Source: Onchidella celtica
Taxonomy: Eukaryota > Mollusca > Gastropoda > Systellommatophora > Onchidiidae
DNA: 64,000 nt
Assembly: GCA_963931925.1 (NCBI GenBank)
Contig: OZ007581.1
Location: forward strand, 24,970,543 to 25,034,542
Reading direction: 5' to 3'
Both the position numbers and the translations under genes were made by a program. The notes under the pieces are model-generated. The model had not been told where the DNA came from. It did no database searches and was given only the letters and a program-made list of their open reading frames with translations. Shown here one piece after another: positions 35,633-45,960 of this stretch (positions within the stretch are counted from its first letter, which is position 1; each line of letters starts with the position of its first letter).

Positions 35633-35742
35633 TGAATGGGCTGTGGTGGGTGCACAAAAACAATCCTGGCAAATTCGGGCTTACAGTGTACAGAAAATAA
35701 TACGATCTACCGTTGATGTGTTATTTTGGAAGAGAGGAGAAT

Positions 35743-36025
35743 GGCCTGTTTACACTGGTAGATTTTAGGAATAGAAACAAGGAATGGGGGACCGTGTGAG
35801 GAAGAACTCCCCTGGCTTTCCGTCTTTTGTTTTCCGGCTTCCCCCATCGAAACGTTGTTTGTTTACACTGGTCCCTTTTCTGAATGAGAAGCAGTGCGCA
35901 TCGTTTGTTTTGGTCATGTTTCGAAGGGGGAAATCAAAACAAAAGACGGAAAGCCAGGAGAGTCCTTCCCACACAGTCCCCCATTCCTTTTTTCTATTCC
36001 TACAACCTACCAGTGTAAACAGGCC
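35743..36025. mobile_element. Foldback element with arms of about 110 bp
   Basis: The left end ggcctgtttacactggta is mirrored at the right end. The arms match for about 110 bp, including gaatggggga, ctggctttccgtcttttgtttt and tcgaaac. The loop holds a further gtttacactgg. No clear target duplication was found, so the superfamily is open. Confidence 0.82.
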
Positions 36026-38500
36026 TGAAGGAAGGGGGGTGACCACTGTGTAGTAGTCTGAAGTGTTTGACAAAACACATCATGAAAGATAGGTCTACAG
36101 AAATTATACGTTTTGTTTACAACCAGAAGTCCGTGTGAGCACCAGTATGTTGTAAATATTTTTTCTTTCACTTGCGGAAGACGTGTACTATTCATAACAA
36201 AACTGGGATGACAGATTGAAATCTATAAATAAATCTGAATTTTGCACTTTTATCATGTGCTATCGACGTGTTTAAAAATTTAATTTTCTTTCCTATCAAC
36301 TTTACTGAGGCTTCTCTTCGCCACCGGCCTTTTCTTTTCATCTTACAAAGTCTGTACAGTGTGCAACGATTAAGAGAACCGGGAATATACGTGTAATTTA
36401 ATGGCAAAAAATTATTTTATACAGTTTAGATGCTTAGAAATTGTGCAAGGAAATCAGACCAATGTGAAATTCCAGGAAAACTTTTTTGAAAGGGCTGTTT
36501 AAGGGAACCGTAGTAGTTTACACAGTAAGCTATAGATGAGCAGTGAACGCAGCTATTTTCTCTATTCGTCTTTGTAATTTGACCACGGTCCCCTTGCAAC
36601 AGTTTTTTGGAAGACAGAGAACAACACTAAAAGCAGAAGAAAATGATAAGAACAATGAAGCAAGTGGCCAATTGTGCGGATTATCAATGGTGAGTTTGAG
36701 TTTGTGATTGACTTTAATGACGCGTCGAAACGTTACCAGCCACCGTGCGCCTTTCACAGTTTTTTCGTTATCATACTTTAGGCTGGCTTTCAGCTTTCAG
36801 CTTTCAGCTTTCAGCTTTCAGCTCCCCACGCCCCCACCCCATTTGATACTGCTTTCGCGGAGAAGCATAGACAGTAGTAATTAAACGGCACGTTATGTTT
36901 TTAAGCCATGATTTTAAGAACAGCACGAGAGATAATGAATTGAAACATTAAAAAGTCAGTAGAAGGACCAGAAAGGAAAGGAGAAATGTGAGTGAGAAAC
37001 TGAAATAAAATACTGCTGCAGCAACTACTGAATACATGTACACATAATTAAAACAGGTGAGGAAAAGAGAGAGGTGAACTGGTGTGAACTGCTATTGTTG
37101 ACAATCAGAAAAAAAAAAAGTGAGGAAAAGAAAACCAGACAAAGAGGTGAACTCGTGTTGTTGACAATCAGAAGAAACTAGAAGTGAATAAATCAAATGT
37201 TTTGGGTTCTCAGGAAAACAACAACAACACACAAAAAATAGAACAAAAAAGTGGCACGGGGACTCCAGCATACACTACCCTTCCTAGCACACCGAGTGTG
37301 CCGTATGACCATGTAGTTGCGAGAGCACTTTTCCCATGACAAGGACGACCCCGAGCACGTATGTCTCTTATACGGTGCCCCTCAGGGTCAAGGAAGTAGG
37401 TTCTAACCCGTATGTTTTGTCCGGCCTACATCCGACCTAACTCCACCCCAACTCTCAAGTCCCTTAGCAACGTGTTATGGGAGGAAATCTTGCCAGACCC
37501 AAAGCATTTAAGGTCAGTTTGGGCAAAAACTGACCGTGCAAGCACCTTGGTCACGCCGGACCTTAACGTTGCATGGGAAGAGGAGCCAGTGGCCACCCGA
37601 GTTTCCCCAAAGTGGCTGTTATGTACTTATACAAAATACCGGCCTACCTTACATACAGCATGGTCACAGGCCGACAGAACTTGTTGGTTCTGGACGAATT
37701 AATTACAAAGAGAATATTGTTGAATATTTAATCAGTCCTTACGTATATTTACTTCAGAACAAGTTTCCACCATTTAGATTAGTAAGCTTTATGTTTCCAT
37801 GGACTGAAAAATATTATTTGAACCTCTAGAATGATCATTTTGACAAGAAATAGAAATTTGGAACACTCTGCCTTAATTTCCGTCAGGTTAATAATGACAA
37901 CCATACAGGATATTAGTACTAACTTCCCTTGTGTGTTTGTTTGTTTTGTTTTCTTTTTTGCCACTGATTAACATGTTTCAAAATTATCAAAGGTAATAAG
38001 ATGAACTGTTTTCATAGCGTGTGTTTGATTAAGCGATATTTCAAATGTTGTGAACACGCCTTATCATGAAGTGGTGAGATTTCCGATGTGTAAATGCGAT
38101 GTTTTTTTTTTTTACCGTTCTTTATTTTTATCATTTGCCCCTCGTGTAACTGAAGCACTTGTCAAAATAACATGTGCCTAAGATCCCTTAGGCATTGGAT
38201 AAAGTCTGTTTTTGAAGTTTACAGGGACCTTGAGCACACTTGAGATAGTGATACTATGTATACGTTCAAGTCTGTCTCATTAGTTGGATCAAAGAGAGTC
38301 AGAGTCAAAACTGACGCAACACAGACTTGATTCAGTGCTCCGCGGCCGTAAAACATTATCATCTATACTGCACTGAGCGGGACATTTAAAATGACGCTAA
38401 ATGAACCGCACTGCTTACCTGCAGCAGTGATATTTTGCTTTGTTTTTCTCTGGTGTTTTGTTAATTACAAAAGCACATCATCATAGAATAAAACCAATTC
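36026..38500. other. Mostly featureless interval with a heptamer minisatellite
   Basis: Five tandem copies of ctttcag lie at about 36787-36821. Bases 37240-37702 are GC-richer and hold a 96-codon plus-strand frame (37412-37702) that I do not recognise. Otherwise nothing. Confidence 0.5.
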
Positions 38501-39870
38501 AGTTACAGCATTCTTTTAGGTCTGGCCGAAAATTTCATTATTTTTCATTATTAACATCTTGTGTATTACATACACAAAGGGAAGCCTCACATAATCTTTA
38601 GGTACCATTGATTCCCATGCAGGATGCAAAAGAATGAAATTATCGAACTGTAATGAATGTGATAGTTTCAAACATTTAAATGGCTGCCCCCCCCCCCGCC
38701 CCATAAAACAACAACAACAACAATACTAACACTATTGTGTACTCTAATCTCACTAAATAATAGCAAAATAATAATAAACACCATCATCATCATCAACAAC
38801 AACAACAACAACCATAAAACCAAAACTTTATATACAAGCTTATGAAAAACGTACATGGAGGCGGGGATGAAAGAGGAAGGGTTAATATTAAAACAACAAC
38901 AACAACAACAACACAAAAGTCATTTGTGGCCTGGTTGTGAAGTTCCTGCTTCGTGGATGGCCATAAACCAACGTCCCATAAAATAATCTCATTTCAAAAA
39001 ACACTTAAGCTTTAACTTTTCTTTTCATAACCGAAGGACACATAATTATACTGTTGTTTTTTTTTTTAGTTCATTTTGTCCTTTGAAATAACGAGGTCTT
39101 GTCGGTGTGTCGATAGCGTTTTTGTTTGAGCGATTTTCACTTTTCAAAAAATTCCACACGCATTCGTTTTTACAACCAGTTCTGATTTCTGAATGTCGCC
39201 ATTAACATTGCGGCTCATTTTAAAATCTGTTTGATTAAGTTCTAATGTTTAGAAATGCTTTCCTCAGATCATGACAAAATTCTGAAGATAATGATTTGGA
39301 TCCAGCATCTGGAGGTGTTTTTCTCATTTTATGAAGAAACTGTGAAGAAATATTTCAGGTTGGATGTAATCGTTTTGTGGTGAAAATATTGTGAATTCAT
39401 TTATGCGGATGTAAAGTTAAAGCCGAGTATGTCTATTGTGTTTTGTGTTTTTGAAATTCGTTGTGTGGATTACTGAATTGTCACACTGTGGATTATTTGA
39501 AGGTGATGGACTACTAAAGGTAAGATTTGTTACTTTAAACTTGTGGAAGGAGTTCCGTTTGAATTACACAACTTTAGTCGGGCAGATATTTCATGTTCTA
39601 CGTGCTAATCGATGAGCAGTGCATTTGCTATAAAAACATCCATCTAGAGGGCTAACTCGCACGGGGGCGGGGAGAAGAGTCCCGTGTGAACCCCTTCTCA
39701 CAGCCGGTTCTAAAGTCGCGTCCTTGAAATAATATTATTGTGTGACGCAAGAAACTCCTCCCAAAGTGTTTACTATATTATTTGTGTTTGCTATCTTACA
39801 TCTACCTGACTGTTGAGTATTCGGCAACATTCCACGCATGTCCCCCAGGGTCCTGCTATCGTAAACACAT
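38501..39870. other. Non-coding interval with (AAC)n and (CAT)n tracts
   Basis: (CAA)n at about 38706-38722, 38785-38813 and 38893-38912. No supported gene. Confidence 0.55.
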
Positions 39871-39872
39871 CA

Positions 39873-40058
39873 TCCATTGACCCATCCATCCATTTATTCA
39901 TCCACTCACTTACCCACCCATCCATCCACCCATCTATTAAGCCACCCACTCAATCACCCATCCAACCATTCATCCACTCATTCATCCATCCACCCATCCA
40001 TCCACCTGTCCACCCATCCATTCAATCACCCACCCACTCATCCATCCATCCATACATC
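39873..40058. repeat. (CATC)n-type microsatellite
   Basis: Long imperfect catc/cact tandem tract. The HPSIHPSI-like frames are artefacts. Confidence 0.9.
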
Positions 40059-40320
40059 TTGTCAATGTTTGTATATCCTCAACTCTGCTCGTTTACCAGC
40101 ACTTCACTGCTTATAAGGCAGATTCTTGCTAGACTGTTCATGTTTTAGATCTGTACGTTAGTTAAGTGAAACTGTCTTCGCATACATATTCGTACCGTTA
40201 CTGCGTGTGTGTGCGTGTGTTCAACATTAGATATTAGATATTGCGTACATTCCACCAAACAAAAGCACCGATCGTGTTCGATTGTGTGCAGTCAGAGAGA
40301 TAGAGACACACAAACACAGA

Positions 40321-40360
40321 AGGAGAGAGAGAGAGAAAGAGAGGGAGAGAGAGGGAGAGA

Positions 40361-40402
<42 letters not shown>

Positions 40403-40478
40403 TAGATACACAGATAGACAGAAGATTGAAAGGAGAGAGAAAGAGATACATACAATGATGCATACATAGAAATTTGAC

Positions 40479-40518
<40 letters not shown>
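40321..40518. repeat. (GA)n microsatellites
   Basis: Interrupted GA-rich tracts at 40321-40443 and 40480-40518. Confidence 0.9.
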
Positions 40519-40520
<2 letters not shown>

Positions 40521-40929
40521 CATGCATCGATAGATTGAGAAGGGGGAGATAGTGAGGGAGTGTTATTTGAGCATCTGGTTACGGCTGGGGCGGGCAGAGG
40601 GGGTTGGGGGGGGGGGGTTTACTTGTTACAGAGCGCGCGGCTTCTCGATCAGTGGAGTCTGTGCCTACACAACACACAATCAGTAATTATCTTTGTTCCC
40701 TTCACATGATCAGGCCTTTTTTTTTTTGGCCTCATAAGAGGCACCACTATTCCATCCACATTATCGAGGATTATTATTGTGATCCATTGCGTTATTATTA
40801 TCGTCCACGATCGAAACTCCCCCAGATCCGATAATTATACCCAGGGTCTCTGTCCAGCATTTGTGTGTGTGTGTGTGCGGAAGGGGGGGGGGGTCTCTAT
40901 TTCAGACTATCAGTCGACAGCAAAACCCA

Positions 40930-41115
40930 ACTCTCTCTCTTTCTCTCTCTCTCTCTGTCTCTCGCCCCTCGATACCTATCTATCTATCTGTCTGTCCGTT
41001 TGTCTCTCTGTTTGTCTGTCTTCCTGCTCGCCTACCAGCCTGCCTGCCTGCCTGCCTGCTTGTCTGCCTACCCATCCATTTAAATACCTATCTATATATC
41101 TGTCTGTCTATCTAT
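40930..41115. repeat. (TC)n / (TCTG)n / (TGCC)n microsatellite
   Basis: Compound pyrimidine-rich simple repeat moving from TC through TCTG to TGCC and back. A G-run precedes it at about 40885. Confidence 0.88.
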
Positions 41116-42914
41116 TCCTTAAGCCATAAAGTACAGCCAGTATTTGATCACACCAGTTTACAAGTGATCTGTCTTCTTTTCGGAAAACTTGAGTTCGTCA
41201 GTGAACTTCACACGAGGCGTTTCACCATTTAGGAGGGTCGTGGTCAGAACCCGCTGGTCAAGTGACTATTTGTGTATATCTTTATTTGATACTTGGCATA
41301 CATTAGCATAAATGAGTTTTAGCCAAAGGAAAAAAAAATATTCCAGAACTCTTAACTGCATTATAATTATGCAAAATGGCAGCTGTTTAAAATTTGGTCG
41401 GGTCTATGCTCCGCAGAGGAATACAATAAATGCTAAAAGTATTGTCATATGAACTTACTTATCTTTACAAACATCATTTTTAGAGTACGTGCCTACTGTC
41501 GAAAAAGAATGGAGAAGGAGATTGAAGAGGGAGAAGATGGGAATAACGAATTAGGGAAAGAAAGAAACAGAATAAGACCAGATAGGAGCTGGAACCGCAA
41601 AATGGATTTGGTTTGAAAAGGGAATGGGGACAGTTTGATCAGGTTCAGCGACATCGTTCGTCCCATGTAGAACCATCCCGACCCGTGTCTGTGTGGCGTC
41701 TTAGTGTGATTCGAAATTAGATAATGAACTAACATTGTCATTGACGGGGTTAACTAGGCTGAAACATGAGATTCGCATATAATATAGAAAAAAAAATGCT
41801 CTAACCCAACGTTTTTTAATTTTTGAAAGTAGAGGTAATTTCTCATCTGACTGTAATTTTGTATGTGATTCCAAATACTTATAGTTAACAAAGAAATTGG
41901 AAAACCATTCAAAACACAAAGGCACCTGGATGTGAAAAAAACATTCAGGCTAAAAGAGCACCGTGTAAAGTCTCTTTTGCGTCAGTTTTGTCTCAAACAA
42001 TTATCGTGCCGAATTTTGTTTCAGTCTCACCATTGCCTGGGGTCCTGTTTAACTTCGCCGTCCACAAAATCGGGACAAGAGACTCGATCAAATGTGGTAA
42101 TATCCTCACCATTGTTGCCGCTATTCACTGAAGAATTCTATGCGTGTTTTTTGTTTGATCCCTTGCTGTTGCCAACTTCATGCAATTGTTTCATGGGAGC
42201 TAAAGTTACGGTAAACAACATCTAAACTCATTCCATTCATAGAATCGTATGCTGTGTAAAATCACAATTTTGAACACATGTAATCAGTAATTAAGGACGC
42301 CATGCTCGAACATATTACACTAACAATATTACCATCGTCAACTTACCCATGTGTAGAAAAATCATTATTAGAATATGTGCTCACTGTCAGAGATATAGAC
42401 AGCCGTCAAACAAAATCTGCATAGACTGATTTCCATGTGCATGTGACGTTGCTGTCAGGAGTTTAGCCATTTTTTGTAACTACCAAGAATTTGCTCGAAC
42501 GAAACACAAGTGGGTGATGTCTGTTTTTTTGTTTTTTTACTGCTCTTTGTTCCATTTTGCCGCTATTACTCAATCAGCAACTCGCGCTTCTTCTGAAAAA
42601 AACAAAGTGTCAAGGAAAAAACCGGGTGAATGTCAATTTTGTTCATAAAATGACTTAACACTGGGTGGGGATACAACACAGGGGGAAGTTTATGGCTGTA
42701 GAAAAGAGCAACGAAAAAAACGGGCACAGTCCTGAGTTGTTCGAGGTTTTATAAAAGCCGTGCGATGGAAAAACCAGCGATGTCAGGAATGAACAATGAA
42801 AGATAGGGGTGGTGTCATTTTTTTAATTCTGAATAGTCTCCCATGTGGGTAATTTTATTTTTGATCAGTTGCTTCCTGTTTATTAGCGTCCTGGAATTGA
42901 ACTATTATTTTTCA
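41116..42914. other. Diverged CTLD-module spacer
   Basis: No supported gene. Bases 41430-41490 and 42330-42490 resemble the spacer motifs at 15400-15560 (cttac.tatct..a.aaacatc, cactgtcagagat, gtgca.ctga.gttg), so old module copies extend here. Confidence 0.5.
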
Positions 42915-43265
42915 TTTGCAGGCATTTGCATTTCTAAACATTTTGGAACAGTCTTGGTTATTGAGAAAAACCAAAGACTTCAGATGTGTGTAGGCATTTC
43001 TGGTTGCTTGCATATCCAGTTTGGTTTACTTTGCTCAAAGATAAAAGCCCTGAAATCTTGCTCAAAACCTCAACATCGTCTTTCCACCAAAACCTAACTT
43101 AAATTGTTGATCTCGTCGCCACAAAACCACAAGTTTGTTTTCTTTCAGATTTGTTCCAGAATTTTAATAATTGTTTATGGAATTTAGAGATATCAAGTTA
43201 AAAGGCCGCATTTGCCTTTACCAAATCTGCTGGCGCCTAAACAGTTTTTCCTGCATTGATATATC
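42915..43265 (-). pseudogene. Truncated CTLD pseudogene C0
   Basis: Minus-strand homology to the CTLD half of the intact gene. In plus-strand order: ggaacagtcttggttattgagaaaaacc, tttactttgctcaaagataaaagcc, tcagatttgttccagaatttt, ggcgcctaaacagtttttc. The apple-like module is absent and the frame is broken. Confidence 0.65.
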
Positions 43266-43940
43266 ATAACTCAGTCTATGTCACTGTCCTGCTCTTTGTT
43301 TTGTTTTTAAAAGGGGAAATCAGGCACATGTAAATATTTGTCAGCATTATGCAAGTGCACAGTGTATTATTATAACAGGTATAAATGTAAAGTGTATGTA
43401 CGCAAATGTAACCAGTAGTGCGAAAACAATACTTAGGTGATACTTCCTTGGCCTTCGCAAAATATGACATGGCATTTCTTTCAAATGTTTTGTTTCATTG
43501 AACAGGCAAAAATTGCTACGTACCGACAGCCAAATGATTACCAAAATATGCAAAACTAAAACTGTGAACTTATCACCAACAAAAGAATTGAAAGTGGACA
43601 GCTATTCCTTTTTGTTATTAGTTTTTTTTTTTCGTTAATATGAAATGCATCAAATGTGATACGGTGACCACATGGTGCACCAACATAAATCAATAAATCA
43701 AACCTCAGTAATCGCCCTATCAGTTCTTCCGTCAGTTTTGCCCCTCATCAAATTTCATACAAGATCCAAGTTAAAACTTTGAGACAATAGTGATATGAAA
43801 ATACCTAATTGGCCATCCAATACAAAGAACTTGGTGGTCACATAATAATATGACAAAGCAACCAATGTAATTACACGTCTCTTCTAAAAATAGAAAAAAA
43901 AATGTAGGTCACTTGCTTATTTGTTGTTTTCTTCCATGAA

Positions 43941-44660
43941 TTATACTGTGACTTTTATTTCGCAGGCATATCTAAATGTTCTAGAACAGTCTATGTCATT
44001 GACAAAAATAATGTTGCTATTTGTGTGAACGCATTTCTCGACACTCTCAGCTCCACCGCTTGGTTCACCTGCTTTAAAGATAAGGGCCTTGGTATCATTA
44101 CTCAAAAATTCATCATCCTCTTTCCACTGAAACAAATCTAATTGGTTCATCCTGTCAAGACCAATCCACAAAGTCTGATTTCCCCAAATTTGTTCCAGAA
44201 TTTTGAGCTTTTCTATGGATTTCAAAGACATTAAAAACCCTCCTTTGTCTTCACAAGCCGTGCTGGCTTCTGAATAATTTTTCTTGACTTGAAATTTCCC
44301 AAGGCAGGCAATGACACTACCATACTGCAGGAGTTGAAATTCGTCTTTACCATCGCAGACGCTGGAATAAAAGTTTCCTTCTGCATTTGTGGGAGGCGGA
44401 TATGTAATGTTGGCCACATTTCCGGGTGTACAAGATCCTGTATTCACATTATACATAAAACTTTTACACTGATCTCTGTGAGAGCCCCGACATGTGAGAC
44501 CACAAGACAATGGAGAGTCCGAGGCCCAGGAAGGTCCCAGGCGTAGAGGACCAATCTGTGGGTTGTTGATGAGGTAAAACTCTAGCGAAGAGTTAGCTGC
44601 TCTAACGCCTCCACCAGTTGTGGTCCACAAGATGAACACTGTCCAGAGAATATAAAACAT
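43941..44660 (-). CDS. Secreted apple/PAN-C-type-lectin protein, intact single exon
   Basis: A 239-aa frame with a true ATG at 44660. Signal peptide about 1-21 (hydrophobic FYILWTVFILW, cleavage near VRAA). Apple/PAN-like module about 27-105 with CGLTC, CKSFMYN and GSC. CTLD about 108-235 with C136 (ACEDKGGFL), WIGL 165-168, FQW, then C210, C225 and C233. The sugar-specificity tripeptide is EPS (199-201) and the WND position is VND (220-222), so calcium-dependent binding is possible but altered. Five N-glycosylation sequons (NSS, NIT, NYS, NQT, NDT). Probably an extracellular lectin; ligand unknown. AATAAA lies within the last codons (EIK). It is the only copy in the window with start, frame and stop all intact. 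Confidence 0.85.
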   Translation of the reverse strand: MFYILWTVFILWTTTGGGVRAANSSLEFYLINNPQIGPLRLGPSWASDSPLSCGLTCRGSHRDQCKSFMYNVNTGSCTPGNVANITYPPPTNAEGNFYSSVCDGKDEFQLLQYGSVIACLGKFQVKKNYSEASTACEDKGGFLMSLKSIEKLKILEQIWGNQTLWIGLDRMNQLDLFQWKEDDEFLSNDTKALIFKAGEPSGGAESVEKCVHTNSNIIFVNDIDCSRTFRYACEIKVTV

Positions 44661-45780
44661 TCATTGAATTGACAGTTACAGAAATAGATCACGTAATCCT
44701 TGCATACGTTCATTAAAAGCCTGAAGTTTTCCCAATTTCCCTATTCGTGAAAGTAAATGCCCGGTTTTTTTACTTGATGATGAAGTGGATCTAAAAGGCA
44801 GGTCTACACTTAAAGATCATATCTCTGTCATTTGTAACAATGTAAAATGATAGAGAAAGTTCATTTAGAATATGGATGGGAGAAGATGCGATAACAAATA
44901 AGGGGTGGACCAGCGAGAAGCCAGGGACTAGCACAGAATCAATTTTAGAATTGTAACTTCGGTGTTTCCTGCATAATTGTACGAGTGGCGAGTAAACAGT
45001 GTCTACATGAAATTACAGTGGTGATAAAAATACTAAAACGTCGCTTGAAGGAATTAGTTGGATAAACGTTTAGCAAGAAATTTCACATTTGCTCACACAC
45101 AATTAAACAAAGTTTATCCCTACCACTCCCCCATCTCTCCTCCCAAACAAAAGAAAACAACCCGCCGGCGGGCGCCTTACTGTGGCGACGACATGTCTCC
45201 TCCTGTTGTAACTAGGCTGCAATGACAGTGACACTAAGGCAAATTTCCCAAATGGGATTAAAGAAGTATATAAAATACAAAACAACAATAACAACAAATT
45301 ATATTGTGTCTGAAACACACTTTCTGCATTCTAGAATTACCAGCGCACAGTCATAATGAAGACATGTGATGTTTCATGTATATGCGTAGATTTAAATGTC
45401 CAAGTGTGAGCCCTAAACTTTTTGGTTTTCTTGACCATGGGGTCGTTTTGTTTGAGCCCTGACGAATCGTAGACTCAATTAAACCAGTCTCATTTTCTTT
45501 CGCAATTCTCTTGAGTAGAGTGGTCCAAACCGAATTAGGAGATCAGAATTTTTTTTTTTTTTTAACTTTGAATTAAACGGAACGTATAGAACATTCCAAT
45601 GTATGCAGGAATCAAGGCTATTCTCTGCCTCTTTCTTCGGTAAATCCAAATTACATTATGAAATCAACATTTTCACTGACTGGGGCTAACGAGGCTAAAC
45701 CTGTCCTACATTCTAAAACACTATCTTATAATAATGTATTTTTCCACTACCTTTTCGAGTAAGGGTGTAACTTTTTCCTT
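44661..45780. other. Upstream flank of the intact lectin gene
   Basis: No other gene seen. Contains a SINE 3'-end-like fragment at 45170-45300 (aggctgcaatgacagtgacactaaggcaaatttcccaaatggg) on the plus strand. Confidence 0.55.
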
Positions 45781-45789
45781 GGGTGTAAC

Positions 45790-45840
45790 CATAGATATAT
45801 GAGGCTAATAGAGTAACTCTATTAGCCTCATATATCTATG
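45790..45840. mobile_element. 51-bp perfect palindrome with 8-bp target duplication
   Basis: Arms of 24 bp (starting catagatatatgagg) around a 3-base loop taa, perfectly complementary. Flanked by ggtgtaac at 45782-45789 and 45841-45848. A third gggtgtaac lies at 45763-45771. CA...TG ends with an 8-bp duplication suggest a minimal hAT-like foldback; the class is inferred. Confidence 0.75.
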
Positions 45841-45848
45841 GGTGTAAC

Positions 45849-45960
45849 TATCTTACTATAATTGAGCTAGAGGACGAACCTGTAAGCAGCTAAAACTTCG
45901 CGATTACGCCTTCAAAAATTATAAAACTAGGTGTCCTGCATCAATTGTTGACGAAGACTT
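45849..45960 (-). repeat. Dispersed repeat R3, minus copy
   Basis: Reverse complement matches 53690-53800 closely (aattgatgca, tcgcgaagttttagctgcttacaggttc, cctctagctcaa) and 52540-52650 more loosely. Confidence 0.75.
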
